This document shows, one piece after another, positions 40,093-47,985 of a stretch of 64,000 bases of DNA. Numbering within the stretch: position 1 is the stretch's first letter; every line of letters begins with the position of its first letter. A program made the position numbers and the translations under genes. Source of the stretch: Desulfosarcina ovata subsp. ovata (GTDB lineage: Bacteria > Desulfobacterota > Desulfobacteria > Desulfobacterales > Desulfosarcinaceae); NCBI RefSeq assembly GCF_009689005.1, contig NZ_AP021879.1, positions 5,551,724 through 5,615,723 of the forward strand, given 5' to 3'. Below the pieces are notes generated by a model. That model made no database searches. It was not told where the DNA came from and worked only from the letters and a program-made list of their open reading frames with translations.

Positions 40093-41856
40093 CTACCGGC
40101 GTTGGTTTCGAAAAATATGGGTTTTCAAGACCTTCTCATTGTAGGCCAGGATCAGATTGCTTTTTTTCAGAATACCAAGCACCTTTTTTCTGTTGACGGG
40201 ATCCACGACCGGCAGGGTCGATATGTGTTTGCCTTCGAAGGCTTCGAAAGCGGTTTCGAGTGTGTCGGCGGGAACGAGGCAGTGCACGTTTTGCGTCATG
40301 ATGTCGGCCGCCACAACGATGGTGGACAAATCCGCCATGTCCGACAGGCAGTATTTTAAATCGCGCATGGATAACATCCCCACCAGCTCATCCCCGTCGT
40401 TCAGAACCACAAAGTGCGGGTAGGTGCTTTCACGTGCTTTGGCAATCAAATCCAGCAGACCGGTGCCCACTCCGATGCGCTCGTAGGCCCTGTCCATGTA
40501 TTCGGTCACATGGATGGACCGCAGCAGGTTGACATCGTGACCGCGGACAATTTTTATTCCTTTTTTTAGCAGTTTGGTTTCGTAGATGGAATTGCCGTAG
40601 AATTTCTTGACGACAATCAGACTGGTGATGCAACTTGTTATCAACGGGAGGATGATTTCGAAATTGTAGGTCAGTTCAAAAATGGTAAAAATGGCCGTAA
40701 TCGGCGCCATGGTGACCCCACTGACAATGGCCCCCATGCCGACCAGGCCGTAGGCGGGATAGGCCGCAGACCATTCCGGGAACAGGTGGTTCACGGCAAC
40801 GCCAAAAATTCCCCCCAGCAGCGCCCCCAATACCAGCGAAGGTGCGAAAATCCCACCTGAAAAACCACCCCCGATGGAAAAGGAGGTGGCCGCGAGCTTA
40901 CAGACCAGAACTACCGCAATGATGTCGAGGGCCATCTTCCCGGTCAGAATCAGGTTGACCGACTGATACCCCACACCGAGAACATGGGGGACCTTGACGG
41001 CCAGTAATCCCACGATAAGCCCGCCAACGGCAGGTTGCAGACCGCTCGGAATTCTGAACCGGTTCAACGTGTCTTCAACAATGGAAATCGATTTAATGAA
41101 GGCGATGGATACGAAACCGGCTATAATGCCGAGCAAACCATAAAGCAGGATCTCCCAGTAGCTGACCAGCGTGTACGGGGGGATGTCGAAGGCCGGAAGA
41201 TTCCCCAGGAACTGATGCGAAACCACGGTCGCCGCTACCGCTGAAATCGCAATGTGGCTCAGATAACTGATCTCGAAATCGACCAGAATAATTTCCACGG
41301 CAAACAGCATGCCGGCCATGGGGGCATTGAAGGTTGCGGCAATCCCGGCCGCCGCGCCACAGGCCAGGAAAACGGACCGCCATTCAGAAGAAAGACGGAC
41401 CAGCTGGGCGACGGAAGAACCGACCGAGGCGCCAATGTGCACAATGGGGCCTTCCCTGCCGACGGAAGCACCGGAGCCGATGGAAACAACAGTCGACAGT
41501 ATTTTGTAGAACGTCGTGCGGTGACGGATAATCCCCTGCTTCGAGGCGACGGCATGGATGACTTCAGGGACACCGGCGCCCCGGGTTTCCGGCGCCAATT
41601 TGGAAACGATCGGGCCAACGAGCAGCCCCCCGGACAGCGGGATGAGAATGACGGCGATCCACGGCAACTGAGTCGCACCGCCGATGATGTCGAGAGGATC
41701 GTACCAGCAGAGCCGGGAAGCGACCAGCAGCAGATAGCGGAACCCCACCGCCAGAAAACCGGTCAGAACACCGATCAGAACGGCGACGATCAGCAATGGA
41801 ATCAGTGTTTCATGATCTGATTGGAGCCGCCACTTGATACCGGGTATATCTTCCAT
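40093..41856 (-). CDS. ClC-family chloride channel/antiporter with CBS pair
   Basis: 587 residues. The ClC core (about 15-430) has the selectivity sequences GSGASVGREGPIVHIGASVG (GxxxGREGP), GGGFSGGIFAPSLVLGALLG (GxFxP), and AYPAYGLVGMGAIVSGVTMA; the first GSGxP-type loop is replaced by VISKLAPETRGAGVPEVIHA (GAGVPE). The C-terminal 130 residues form two CBS domains (YMDRAYERIGVGTGLLDLIA; DIMTQNVHCLVPADTLETAF). It moves Cl- or another halide, perhaps in exchange for H+, and may sense nucleotides through the CBS pair. It sits between the deleted and intact EamA/MocR copies, unrelated to either by strand or spacing. Confidence 0.9.
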   Translation of the reverse strand: MEDIPGIKWRLQSDHETLIPLLIVAVLIGVLTGFLAVGFRYLLLVASRLCWYDPLDIIGGATQLPWIAVILIPLSGGLLVGPIVSKLAPETRGAGVPEVIHAVASKQGIIRHRTTFYKILSTVVSIGSGASVGREGPIVHIGASVGSSVAQLVRLSSEWRSVFLACGAAAGIAATFNAPMAGMLFAVEIILVDFEISYLSHIAISAVAATVVSHQFLGNLPAFDIPPYTLVSYWEILLYGLLGIIAGFVSIAFIKSISIVEDTLNRFRIPSGLQPAVGGLIVGLLAVKVPHVLGVGYQSVNLILTGKMALDIIAVVLVCKLAATSFSIGGGFSGGIFAPSLVLGALLGGIFGVAVNHLFPEWSAAYPAYGLVGMGAIVSGVTMAPITAIFTIFELTYNFEIILPLITSCITSLIVVKKFYGNSIYETKLLKKGIKIVRGHDVNLLRSIHVTEYMDRAYERIGVGTGLLDLIAKARESTYPHFVVLNDGDELVGMLSMRDLKYCLSDMADLSTIVVAADIMTQNVHCLVPADTLETAFEAFEGKHISTLPVVDPVNRKKVLGILKKSNLILAYNEKVLKTHIFRNQRR

Positions 41857-42259
41857 CTGCTCAACCTGACGGTGTGACCGGAATTCATTTCAAAGGCCTT
41901 TTCAATTCCGGCGGTTTTCATTCGGGTGCCTGCCATGACGATCGTGTGCGTTTTCCTTTGGAACAGCAAGTGTAATGCCATACCGGTGGGATTTTTATCA
42001 TACGGAATTTGAACTTTACTGTATCTTCGGCATTGATGCCCCAAGGCTGACTGCTTAACTGCGCTACGGACCGCCGTTTGTTTATTTCTCACATCGTAAA
42101 AAAATCTTTCACTTTGTAAAAAAAGGCGACAGCATTCAACAAAATGAAGTGAGGCTATTGCTGGTTACATAACAGAGCCTCCATATGGGGTATCGGGGGA
42201 TGTTTTTAGAAGATTATATAGAGCCGTTAAACGCACGGTCTTTCGGTGTATAGACGACC
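41857..42259. other. gene-free region
   Basis: No supported gene. An AT-rich part (42090-42130) contains TCGTAAAAAAATCTTTCACT-type repeats. A weakly tRNA-like stretch on the minus strand (about 42005-42085) is discussed under rejected items. Confidence 0.4.
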
Positions 42260-43195
42260 TTACCGGGCCCTGTTCCTGGCGGCGCCCGCCGCCAGCAAAG
42301 CCCCTACACATCCGGCCGCAATAAAAAAGGCCGTAACCTGGTACCGCTGAATTTTGTCTCCCAGGAAAAGGGCCGCCAGCACCATGGTTACGGCCGGCCA
42401 AGGCGTTGTAACGGCACTGGCCAGGGAGATGTTAATGTGGCGGACCGCATAGAACCAAACCAAAAGCTCCAGGTAGTAAAGACATCCCATGGCTGCGGCA
42501 TAGGGCATGGTGTCAATAAAACGCCCGCCGTCACCGGTGCCGCCCATGACCGCCCCCAAAAAGACAGCCGAGAGCAGAACCCTGAAGAAGGTGACCTGGG
42601 CAGGGGTGATGGGGGTGGTGGTCAATTCCTCTCTGATCAGGACATGGGCGATGCTCCAGAGCAGCGGGACGCCCAGGGCCGCCAAAAACCAGACCGATAT
42701 TCCTGCAAGCTGCCAGGTGCCGCCGGTGCCGAGATAATACAGATCCAGTACCAGCCCCAGGGTCAGGGCCAGTTCAAGGAAGGATTTGCCCTGGCGGATC
42801 AGGACCATCTCCACCAGGATGGCAAACAGGGGATAGGTCTGAATGGCAATGGACGCACTCACCGCCCCGGCCTTTTCCATGGACAGCACATAGCACCACG
42901 TGGCCAGGCCGAACATAATGCCGGTGACAACGGCCACTGCCGCCACACGCCCCCGCTCCCGGGAGCCTCCCCCCATATCGAAGAGTCCCCGCCTGCCCGA
43001 TATCAGCTCGTGGATGAATAGGGGCAGAGAAAAGATCAGCTGCCACACCGAGAGAAAAAAGGCAAAGGCCAGGGCGGAAGTTCCCGGGGGACGGCTGTTG
43101 GAGACAACAGGCAAGGTGCCGAGAATGATGAGACAAACAAAGGCAAAGGTCACGCCGGTGCCGGTATTGGATCGGTTTGGGTGGGAGGAGATCAT
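42260..43195 (-). CDS. EamA/DMT-family transporter
   Basis: 311 residues with about ten membrane helices in two five-helix halves, as in RhaT/YdcZ-like drug/metabolite exporters: VTFAFVCLIILGTLPVVSNS, GIMFGLATWCYVLSMEKAGA, SIAIQTYPLFAILVEMVLIR in the first half; AAMGCLYYLELLVWFYAVRH and SLASAVTTPWPAVTMVLAAL in the second. The start overlaps no other gene. It is read divergently from the MocR regulator gene at 43633, the usual arrangement in which the regulator controls the exporter. The exported compound could be an amino acid or a vitamin B6-related metabolite; unknown. Confidence 0.85.
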   Translation of the reverse strand: MISSHPNRSNTGTGVTFAFVCLIILGTLPVVSNSRPPGTSALAFAFFLSVWQLIFSLPLFIHELISGRRGLFDMGGGSRERGRVAAVAVVTGIMFGLATWCYVLSMEKAGAVSASIAIQTYPLFAILVEMVLIRQGKSFLELALTLGLVLDLYYLGTGGTWQLAGISVWFLAALGVPLLWSIAHVLIREELTTTPITPAQVTFFRVLLSAVFLGAVMGGTGDGGRFIDTMPYAAAMGCLYYLELLVWFYAVRHINISLASAVTTPWPAVTMVLAALFLGDKIQRYQVTAFFIAAGCVGALLAAGAARNRAR

Positions 43196-43217
43196 AAATG
43201 CTTTCTGTGGTTTTCTA

Positions 43218-43361
43218 AGAGCCTGTTTGAGAAGTCTGGATCAGGCCCGATAACAAGGCGGAAAGTGACTCAAAAGCGGAGCATATATGTAATATGTGAG
43301 CATTTTGAGATACTTTCCAACGCCGTTAGCGGGCTTTAGACGGATTTATCAAACGGGCTCT
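43218..43361. repeat. 144-bp AGAGCCTGTTTGA repeat, copy 1
   Basis: Imperfect terminal inverted repeats AGAGCCTGTTTGA / TCAAACGGGCTCT with inner dyads. The same element, inverted, is at 55925-56068, and a half copy at 57611-57650. Confidence 0.8.
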
Positions 43362-43398
43362 AAGGGTGAGTCCGGTGTCAGCCCCCCTGCAATGGAGG

Positions 43399-43550
43399 CA
43401 GGGTTCCCGCATTTGGAACTTAATGGAAACAGATAGGGTCGCAGGCATGGCCAGCTCTTACAAAAACCATGCTTGACGAAGCCATTGATGCCTGTAAGAG
43501 CGGGCCATGCCCGCGAAGAACTGCAAATCGATCCAAATGCGGTTACCCTG
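43399..43550. mobile_element. ISAs1-related MITE, copy 2
   Basis: 152 bases, ends CAGGGTTCCCGCATTTGG and CCAAATGCGGTTACCCTG. Flanked by GCAATGGAGG (43389-43398) and GCAATGGGGG (43551-43560), a 10-base duplication with one change. Internal sequence includes AAGAGCTGGCCATGCC-type blocks shared with the other copies but rearranged. It lies between the EamA and MocR genes, so it may have altered their shared regulatory region. Confidence 0.85.
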
Positions 43551-43632
43551 GCAATGGGGGTTGATTTGAATTATTCAATGCAATACGTTGTTTGCATCAA
43601 TAATTTTTCAGATCAATAGGAATATTGCACTG

Positions 43633-45027
43633 ATGGCAATTTACACCCCTAAGCTTTCTGGCCGGGCCGGCCCCAAATACCGGCAGATCGTCGATGCCAT
43701 AACCGACGACATATCCGCGGGAACCCTTGCCCCCGGCACCCGGCTGCCGCCCCACAGGATACTGGCCTATGAACTGGGGATCTCCCCCAACACCACGGCC
43801 CGGGCCTATGCCGAATGCGCGGAGCGGGGGCTGCTCCACGGGGAAGTGGGGCGGGGAACCTATGTCCGCCTGGCCCGGTCCCCGGCTGCCGGGAAGGACC
43901 TGGCGGATCTGTCCCGGCCCGGCAGCGGCCCCATAGACCTCTCCCGGAATCTGCCCTTTCCCAGTGTGTCCGGCCGGTACCTGTCCCGCACCCTTGCGGA
44001 GCTGTCGGGATCCCCGGAACTCAGCGCCTTCCTCGACCACCAGAGCGAAAAGGGCCTTGTCCATCATCTCCACGGGGGATGCGACTGGCTGGCCCGCACC
44101 GGGGTGAAGGCAGATCCGGACGAAATTGTCATCACCTGCGGGGCCCAGCACGGCACGCTGGTGACGCTCATGGCCGTTACCCGCCCGGGAGATCTTCTGC
44201 TCACCGAATCCCTGACCTATGCCCCGGTTTGCGCCATCGCTCAAAGCCTTGGCCTTAGGGTTCATCCCGTGGCCATGGACGGGAACGGATTACTTCCCAA
44301 ATCTTTGGAAACCGTCTGCCGCAGCCGGAAAGCCCGTGCCCTCTACCTGACCCCCACCCTTCAAACACCGACCACGGTGACCCTGGATGAGGACCGGCGC
44401 CAGACCCTTGTCCAGATTGCAGAAAAGCATAACCTGATCATTATCGAAGACGACGTTTACGGCCTGCTCCGGCCGGAGGGCCCAACTCGCCTTTCTGCCC
44501 TGGCCTCGGATCGCACCATTTATATCAGCAGTTGCTCCAAGGGCTTGGCCCCTGGGCTGCGGGTGGCATTCCTGCGGGCACCAAAGGATCTGATGCCTGC
44601 CCTGCGCCGGGCCGTGACCCTAAGCTGCTGGATGCCCCCACCCCTGATGGTTGAGGTCGCCTACCGCTGGATCGCCGACGGCACGGCCGATAAGCTGATT
44701 CGGGACCAGCAGGTCGAGGCAACCCAGCGCCAGACCATGGCCAAGACCATCCTGGCCGGACAAACCATGTCCGCTGATCTCCAGGGTTTTCATATCTGGC
44801 TCACCCTGCCATCCGCCTGGCGGACGGAAGGCTTTTGTTCAGCGGCGCAAAGCCAGGGCGTTCTGGTGACGAACGGGGGTGCATTTGCAGTGGGGGGACG
44901 GACACAACCCAATGCGGTCCGCATTAGCCTGGGATGTGAGCCTTCCCGGGAGCGGTTGGAACAGGGGCTTAAACTTCTGGCGGGGCTTCTGACCGCCCCC
45001 GGGTCGGGGCGGTCTTTGGTAATCTGA
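43633..45027 (+). CDS. MocR/PdxR-family GntR-aminotransferase regulator
   Basis: 464 residues from MAIYTPKLSGRAGPKYRQIV, with AGGAA upstream; the longer frame to 43588 lacks a site. GntR winged helix about 10-80 (LAPGTRLPPHRILAYELGIS, TTARAYAECAERGLLHGEVG). The fold-type I aminotransferase-like domain (about 100-460) includes GAQHGTLVTLMAVTRPGDLL, IIIEDDVYGLLRPEG (PLP Asp) and ISSCSKGLAPGLRVAFL with the PLP Lys. MocR proteins bind PLP and an amino compound to control uptake, export or synthesis genes. The divergent EamA exporter is the probable target. A deleted copy exists at 39503-40073. Confidence 0.9.
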   Translation: MAIYTPKLSGRAGPKYRQIVDAITDDISAGTLAPGTRLPPHRILAYELGISPNTTARAYAECAERGLLHGEVGRGTYVRLARSPAAGKDLADLSRPGSGPIDLSRNLPFPSVSGRYLSRTLAELSGSPELSAFLDHQSEKGLVHHLHGGCDWLARTGVKADPDEIVITCGAQHGTLVTLMAVTRPGDLLLTESLTYAPVCAIAQSLGLRVHPVAMDGNGLLPKSLETVCRSRKARALYLTPTLQTPTTVTLDEDRRQTLVQIAEKHNLIIIEDDVYGLLRPEGPTRLSALASDRTIYISSCSKGLAPGLRVAFLRAPKDLMPALRRAVTLSCWMPPPLMVEVAYRWIADGTADKLIRDQQVEATQRQTMAKTILAGQTMSADLQGFHIWLTLPSAWRTEGFCSAAQSQGVLVTNGGAFAVGGRTQPNAVRISLGCEPSRERLEQGLKLLAGLLTAPGSGRSLVI

Positions 45028-45046
45028 TCCCAGGTTCATGAAGATA

Positions 45047-45082
45047 AATGACAGCGGCGGAAAAGGAAAGGTATCTAAAATG
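45047..45082 (+). pseudogene. BrnT-like toxin, last codons
   Basis: ATGACAGCGGCGGAAAAGGA and on reads MTAAEKERYLK then TGA, whose last bases overlap the antitoxin ATG at 45080 (AAATGA). This matches the end of BrnT/DUF497 toxins, which precede CopG-type antitoxins. The body of the toxin has been replaced by the end of the MocR gene region. Confidence 0.4.
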
Positions 45083-45353
45083 AAAAAAAAGAAAATCCCC
45101 CAAATTTAAAAATGAAGCCGAAGAGCGTCTTTTTTGGCAACATAATGACGCTTCTGACTATATTGACTGGTCCGACGCCGAAGATGTTGTTTTTTCACGG
45201 TTAAAACCTTCAACGCGTACAATTTCCATCCGACTTCCGGAATCAATGATCGAAGAATTGAAATTACTGGCGAATAAGCGTGATGTCCCCTACCAGTCTC
45301 TATTGAAGATTTTTCTGTCTGAAAGAATCGACTCCGAATTACACCATATCTGA
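45080..45353 (+). pseudogene. CopG/BrnA-type antitoxin with frameshift
   Basis: Begins MKKKKIP in frame with the ATG, then must shift in the CCCCC run at 45097-45101 to continue KFKNEAEERLFWQHNDASDY and IDWSDAEDVVFSRLKPSTRT, ISIRLPESMIEELKLLANKR and DVPYQSLLKIFLSERI. The latter is a ribbon-helix-helix domain of antitoxins paired with BrnT-like toxins. One extra C is enough to explain the break, so a sequencing error is possible. Confidence 0.7.
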
Positions 45354-45720
45354 AATACCGGAATGCCTCCGAGCAAAAAAAGTCGCCTGGAAACGGGCCA
45401 AGTTTATGGGAGAAAAGCTAAAGATCGTTTCCTAAGATCGAGGCCAGTCGATTTCCTTAAACCGCCATTTTCGACCTTAAAAACATCGGTTTAAGACCAA
45501 AAAACGGCTCTGTTTTTGGTCTTACATCGCGCCAATTAAGCATCCTGCTTGGGCGACCCCAGTTTTCATACAGTTTTCCGCCAGTTTTCACCAGTTTTCA
45601 TTCTCAGGTTTAATAGCGAGACTCTCTACAGCTCGGTGGATCTGGAATCGAATTTCCGAATTGGTCGCTTCATTGGGCATAGCCGCCTGGTTACACTGCC
45701 TGAACTGATATTTGTACATT
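45354..45720. other. intergenic stretch with CAGTTTTC repeats
   Basis: No gene seen. 45561-45605 holds four close copies of CAGTTTTC(A/C). Further left, CCTTAAAAACATCGGTTTAAGACCAAAAAA has partial dyad symmetry (ACCAAAAA...TTTTTGGT at 45498-45521). Confidence 0.4.
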
Positions 45721-46581
45721 CTAATGACGACTGTTTCTTTTAAGCCAATACATTCTTGAATCGATAGCATTTATTGCACCAGTTCGGTTCTTGTTTGAAA
45801 ACTCGTGTTTACGAACATCTTCAAGTATAACGAGATCGTGTACACCTTTCAGTTGCTTTCGAATTTGTGGAACAGTTAGTGCGTCTATATCAAAAGGGGA
45901 GACTGGCACACTGCCTACCATTTCCTTATATACAGTGGCAAGATCGTGTGCCCCTTCCACTGGCAATTGAAATAGGAGACGTTTCCATGGTATTTCTGTG
46001 CCGATCTCAATGCTTCTACGAGCAATTCCATCTAACAGCTTATACTGTGCATTCGTTGCTGTTTGCCTCAATTGTTCCCTTAAAATTGGCCGATCCTGAC
46101 CAAGAAAGCCGTATGCTGCTAAGAGAGAGCTAAGGCCGGTTATAAGGCAAGCATCGCGGATCGCTTCAGCAGTGCCCTCCAAGTCGCCGAACTGAACTCG
46201 GTGAATCCCAACTTCCAACGGAATCAGAATGGATTGCACAAGTTCAGTCCTCAGACGCTCGTCAACGTCCTGGTGGACAAGAAGATTCTCGAGGACTTTC
46301 ACGTGAGCCTGTACATCGCGGACCGATTCACGAAGATTCTCAGTCTTAAGCGCAATGACGATTTCTTTTGTTTGACTTTGTAACATGTCGGATAATTGTA
46401 GTATTGCATTGTTGATTGCTCCACGGAGGAATTCCCTATCCGATAGCCGGTCCTTCTTGATGTGCATGACAAGAGAAGTCTCAATCCCATCCGTTTTGTC
46501 AGTACGCTTGATTAGAGCGGCAGTAATGCTACCTGCAGTTGTTAGAGCAGCCGCAAGGATCATTCCGGTGGCTGGATCCAT
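45721..46581 (-). CDS. hypothetical membrane-anchored protein, 286 aa
   Basis: From MDPATGMILAAALTTAGSIT with AAAGGGATGATAGAATT upstream. One membrane helix spans about residues 5-24; the remainder is soluble and mostly helical (AILQLSDMLQSQTKEIVIAL, RDVQAHVKVLENLLVHQDVD, LLDGIARRSIEIGTEIPW). No family recognised. It follows the attC-like site at 46648-46730 on the same strand as the cassette genes, so it could be another captured gene, but no attC is clear at its own 3' end. Base composition is lower in GC than the surrounding chromosomal genes. Confidence 0.6.
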   Translation of the reverse strand: MDPATGMILAAALTTAGSITAALIKRTDKTDGIETSLVMHIKKDRLSDREFLRGAINNAILQLSDMLQSQTKEIVIALKTENLRESVRDVQAHVKVLENLLVHQDVDERLRTELVQSILIPLEVGIHRVQFGDLEGTAEAIRDACLITGLSSLLAAYGFLGQDRPILREQLRQTATNAQYKLLDGIARRSIEIGTEIPWKRLLFQLPVEGAHDLATVYKEMVGSVPVSPFDIDALTVPQIRKQLKGVHDLVILEDVRKHEFSNKNRTGAINAIDSRMYWLKRNSRH

Positions 46582-46647
46582 AATTCTATCATCCCTTTCG
46601 GTTAAATACGTTAACATTTAGCCGTAAAAGCAGCTCTATGGCCGTGT

Positions 46648-46730
46648 ACGTTGCAAATAACCGGATGGCAAAAATCGCAGAGCGAAGCTGCGCCGCTTTT
46701 GCCAGTCCGAGTTAATTTGCCTTGTTAGAT
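46648..46730 (-). other. degenerate attC-like site
   Basis: Read on the minus strand: core ATCTAAC (46730-46724), then GGCAAATTAACTCGGACTGG CAAAA pairing with TTTTTGCCATCCGGTTATTT GC at 46673-46651, with an unpaired base in one arm as in attC sites. The second outer core is degenerate (GTTATTT). The stop codon of the HEPN-like gene (46725-46727) lies within the core, as is usual for integron cassettes. Confidence 0.5.
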
Positions 46731-47261
46731 TACATCTGATGCATGCCACTGCTCCAGCAGTTCTTTTGCTTTTTTATCGATGTATTCCTCAGGAACGCCA
46801 TGCTCCTTTACGTGAGTTTCAGAGAGGATGCCAATTTCCCGCAAGAGTGAGAGCGATTCCTCTGCCATTTTATCAATCCGGGCTAAAAGTCGTTGCATTT
46901 TCAGAGCGCTGTGAATTGCACCCCTACTGTCAGCTCGTGAACGGTGAACCAACCAATTGCGCTCTGACAAAAGATTGGTAAAACGGCTCTCAAGCTCGGC
47001 ACTTAATAACCCTGCTTTCGAGACCTTGTTAATAGTTGCACCAAACGTTTTTTTCTTTGCCTTTTCATCAAGAGCGTTTCCGGCAAACAGTCCCATTCCT
47101 TTTTTGGCCTGCACCACCAAAACAAAATACTGAGCGGTTACGCCCTCCAGCTCTTGAATTTGCCATAATGCAAATCCGATGCGTTGTGTAATTGCGGCAA
47201 GTCGATCTGCTTTCTCTATCTGTTGCCTAAGTTCTTCCATGCAATCTAAACCAGTTCCCAT
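46725..47261 (-). CDS. HEPN-like protein
   Basis: 178 residues (or 171 from MEELRQQIEKADR). All-helical. LSERNWLVHRSRADSRGAIH (about residues 98-117) fits the R-x(4-6)-H catalytic motif of HEPN ribonucleases (R-N-W-L-V-H). Helices ADRLAAITQRIGFALWQIQE and TAQYFVLVVQAKKGMG precede it. HEPN proteins are often toxins or defence nucleases with a partner gene that restrains them. The preceding small gene overlaps by 16 bases, so the two are coupled. Bracketed by attC-like sites, it looks like the payload of a gene cassette. RNase activity is inferred from the motif only. Confidence 0.65.
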   Translation of the reverse strand: MGTGLDCMEELRQQIEKADRLAAITQRIGFALWQIQELEGVTAQYFVLVVQAKKGMGLFAGNALDEKAKKKTFGATINKVSKAGLLSAELESRFTNLLSERNWLVHRSRADSRGAIHSALKMQRLLARIDKMAEESLSLLREIGILSETHVKEHGVPEEYIDKKAKELLEQWHASDVI

Positions 47262-47497
47262 TTTCTTATAGCGTGATTATAAAATATTATTCCCTTACGT
47301 TTTAGGCCTTGTTCTGCACTCCGAGCTAAGTGGTCCCATTCAGGATGACCGGAATTATCATTAACATGTGGGCAAGGAATTGAATCATCACAATATTCAG
47401 GAAATAAACCTTTTAATTCACGAGCAATATCTCTATGAGCCTTGGGACCAGACCTCAAAAGCTTTGGTATTTCTAAATAAAATAAGGGGCTATCCAT
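47246..47497 (-). CDS. small winged-helix-like protein, partner of the HEPN gene
   Basis: 83 residues. LRSGPKAHRDIARELKGLFP, then PEWDHLARSAEQGLKRKGII and FYNHAIRKWELV look like the N-terminal winged helix of Mrr-type restriction proteins or of small transcription factors (helices followed by a beta wing). There are two Cys (YCDDSIPCPH) that might bind metal with nearby His. Overlaps the HEPN gene by 16 bases. As the first gene of the cassette it could be the antitoxin or the specificity part. Not recognised beyond this. Confidence 0.6.
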   Translation of the reverse strand: MDSPLFYLEIPKLLRSGPKAHRDIARELKGLFPEYCDDSIPCPHVNDNSGHPEWDHLARSAEQGLKRKGIIFYNHAIRKWELV

Positions 47498-47692
47498 TTA
47501 ATTAGCCCTTATGTTTATTAACGAATTGATTTTATGGTGTTTATTAGAAAAGCAAGCCTCAATATAGATATATGAAAAATATCATGTTAAATCAGTATGT
47601 AAAATTTCCTATAGGCCAGTGAAGTAGATAGCCCCTATAAAATATTTTGATAAGGTGTAGGCATAGAGGAACTCCTTTTCATTCAATTGCCA
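47498..47692. other. leader of the cassette genes, no gene seen
   Basis: AT-rich sequence between the attC site and the winged-helix gene; it probably holds the cassette's own promoter (minus strand), not resolved. Confidence 0.35.
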
Positions 47693-47785
47693 ATCTAACG
47701 GCCCGCGGATCACCTGCAAGGTCTGGGGGTGAGCCCAAAGGGATCATGCCCAGACCTTGACAGGTGGCTCCGCTTGCTGTTAGGC
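47693..47785 (-). other. attC recombination site
   Basis: 93 bases. Read on the minus strand: GCCTAAC (47785-47779), inner arm AGCAAGCGGAGCCACCTG, central GGTCTGGGCATGATCCCTTT-GGGCTCACCCCCAGACC, complementary arm CAGGTGATCCGCGGGCC, and GTTAGAT (47699-47693). Both ends match the RYYYAAC and GTTRRRY consensus, the arms pair with a one-base offset, and the length is normal. This is a strong match to an integron attC site; no integrase gene is in the window. Confidence 0.75.
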
Positions 47786-47862
47786 GCTTCGCTCCGGGCA
47801 ACAAGAGGATGAAATCCGCGGGGCCTTGTTGACCTGCGCGAAGCGTCCGTCAACAACCAGTT
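47779..47862. other. second palindrome next to attC
   Basis: CGCTTCGC...CAACAAG (47786-47812) pairs with CTTGTTG...GCGAAGCG (47824-47848), overlapping the attC core GTTAGGC. It could be the remains of an adjoining attC site whose other core is AGTTAAGAT at about 47861. Confidence 0.4.
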
Positions 47863-47985
47863 AAGATAAAACTGTGTATCATTAAATTTGTGATGTTATA
47901 CTGAAAGAATCTAATTGGAACAGGGTCGAACTATTGAGATATAGCTTGCATCGGTTGGAGTGTCAATTGTTGTGGCAGATAGGTT

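Noticed and set aside
42005..42090. tRNA-like sequence on the minus strand (GTAGCGCAGTTAAGCAG ... GTTCAAATTCC)
   Set aside because: D-arm and T-loop words are present but the acceptor and T stems do not pair and the anticodon arm is irregular. At best an eroded tRNA fragment.
41802..42092. 96-codon minus-strand frame before the ClC gene
   Set aside because: Overlaps the ClC start out of frame and shows no features; treated as intergenic.
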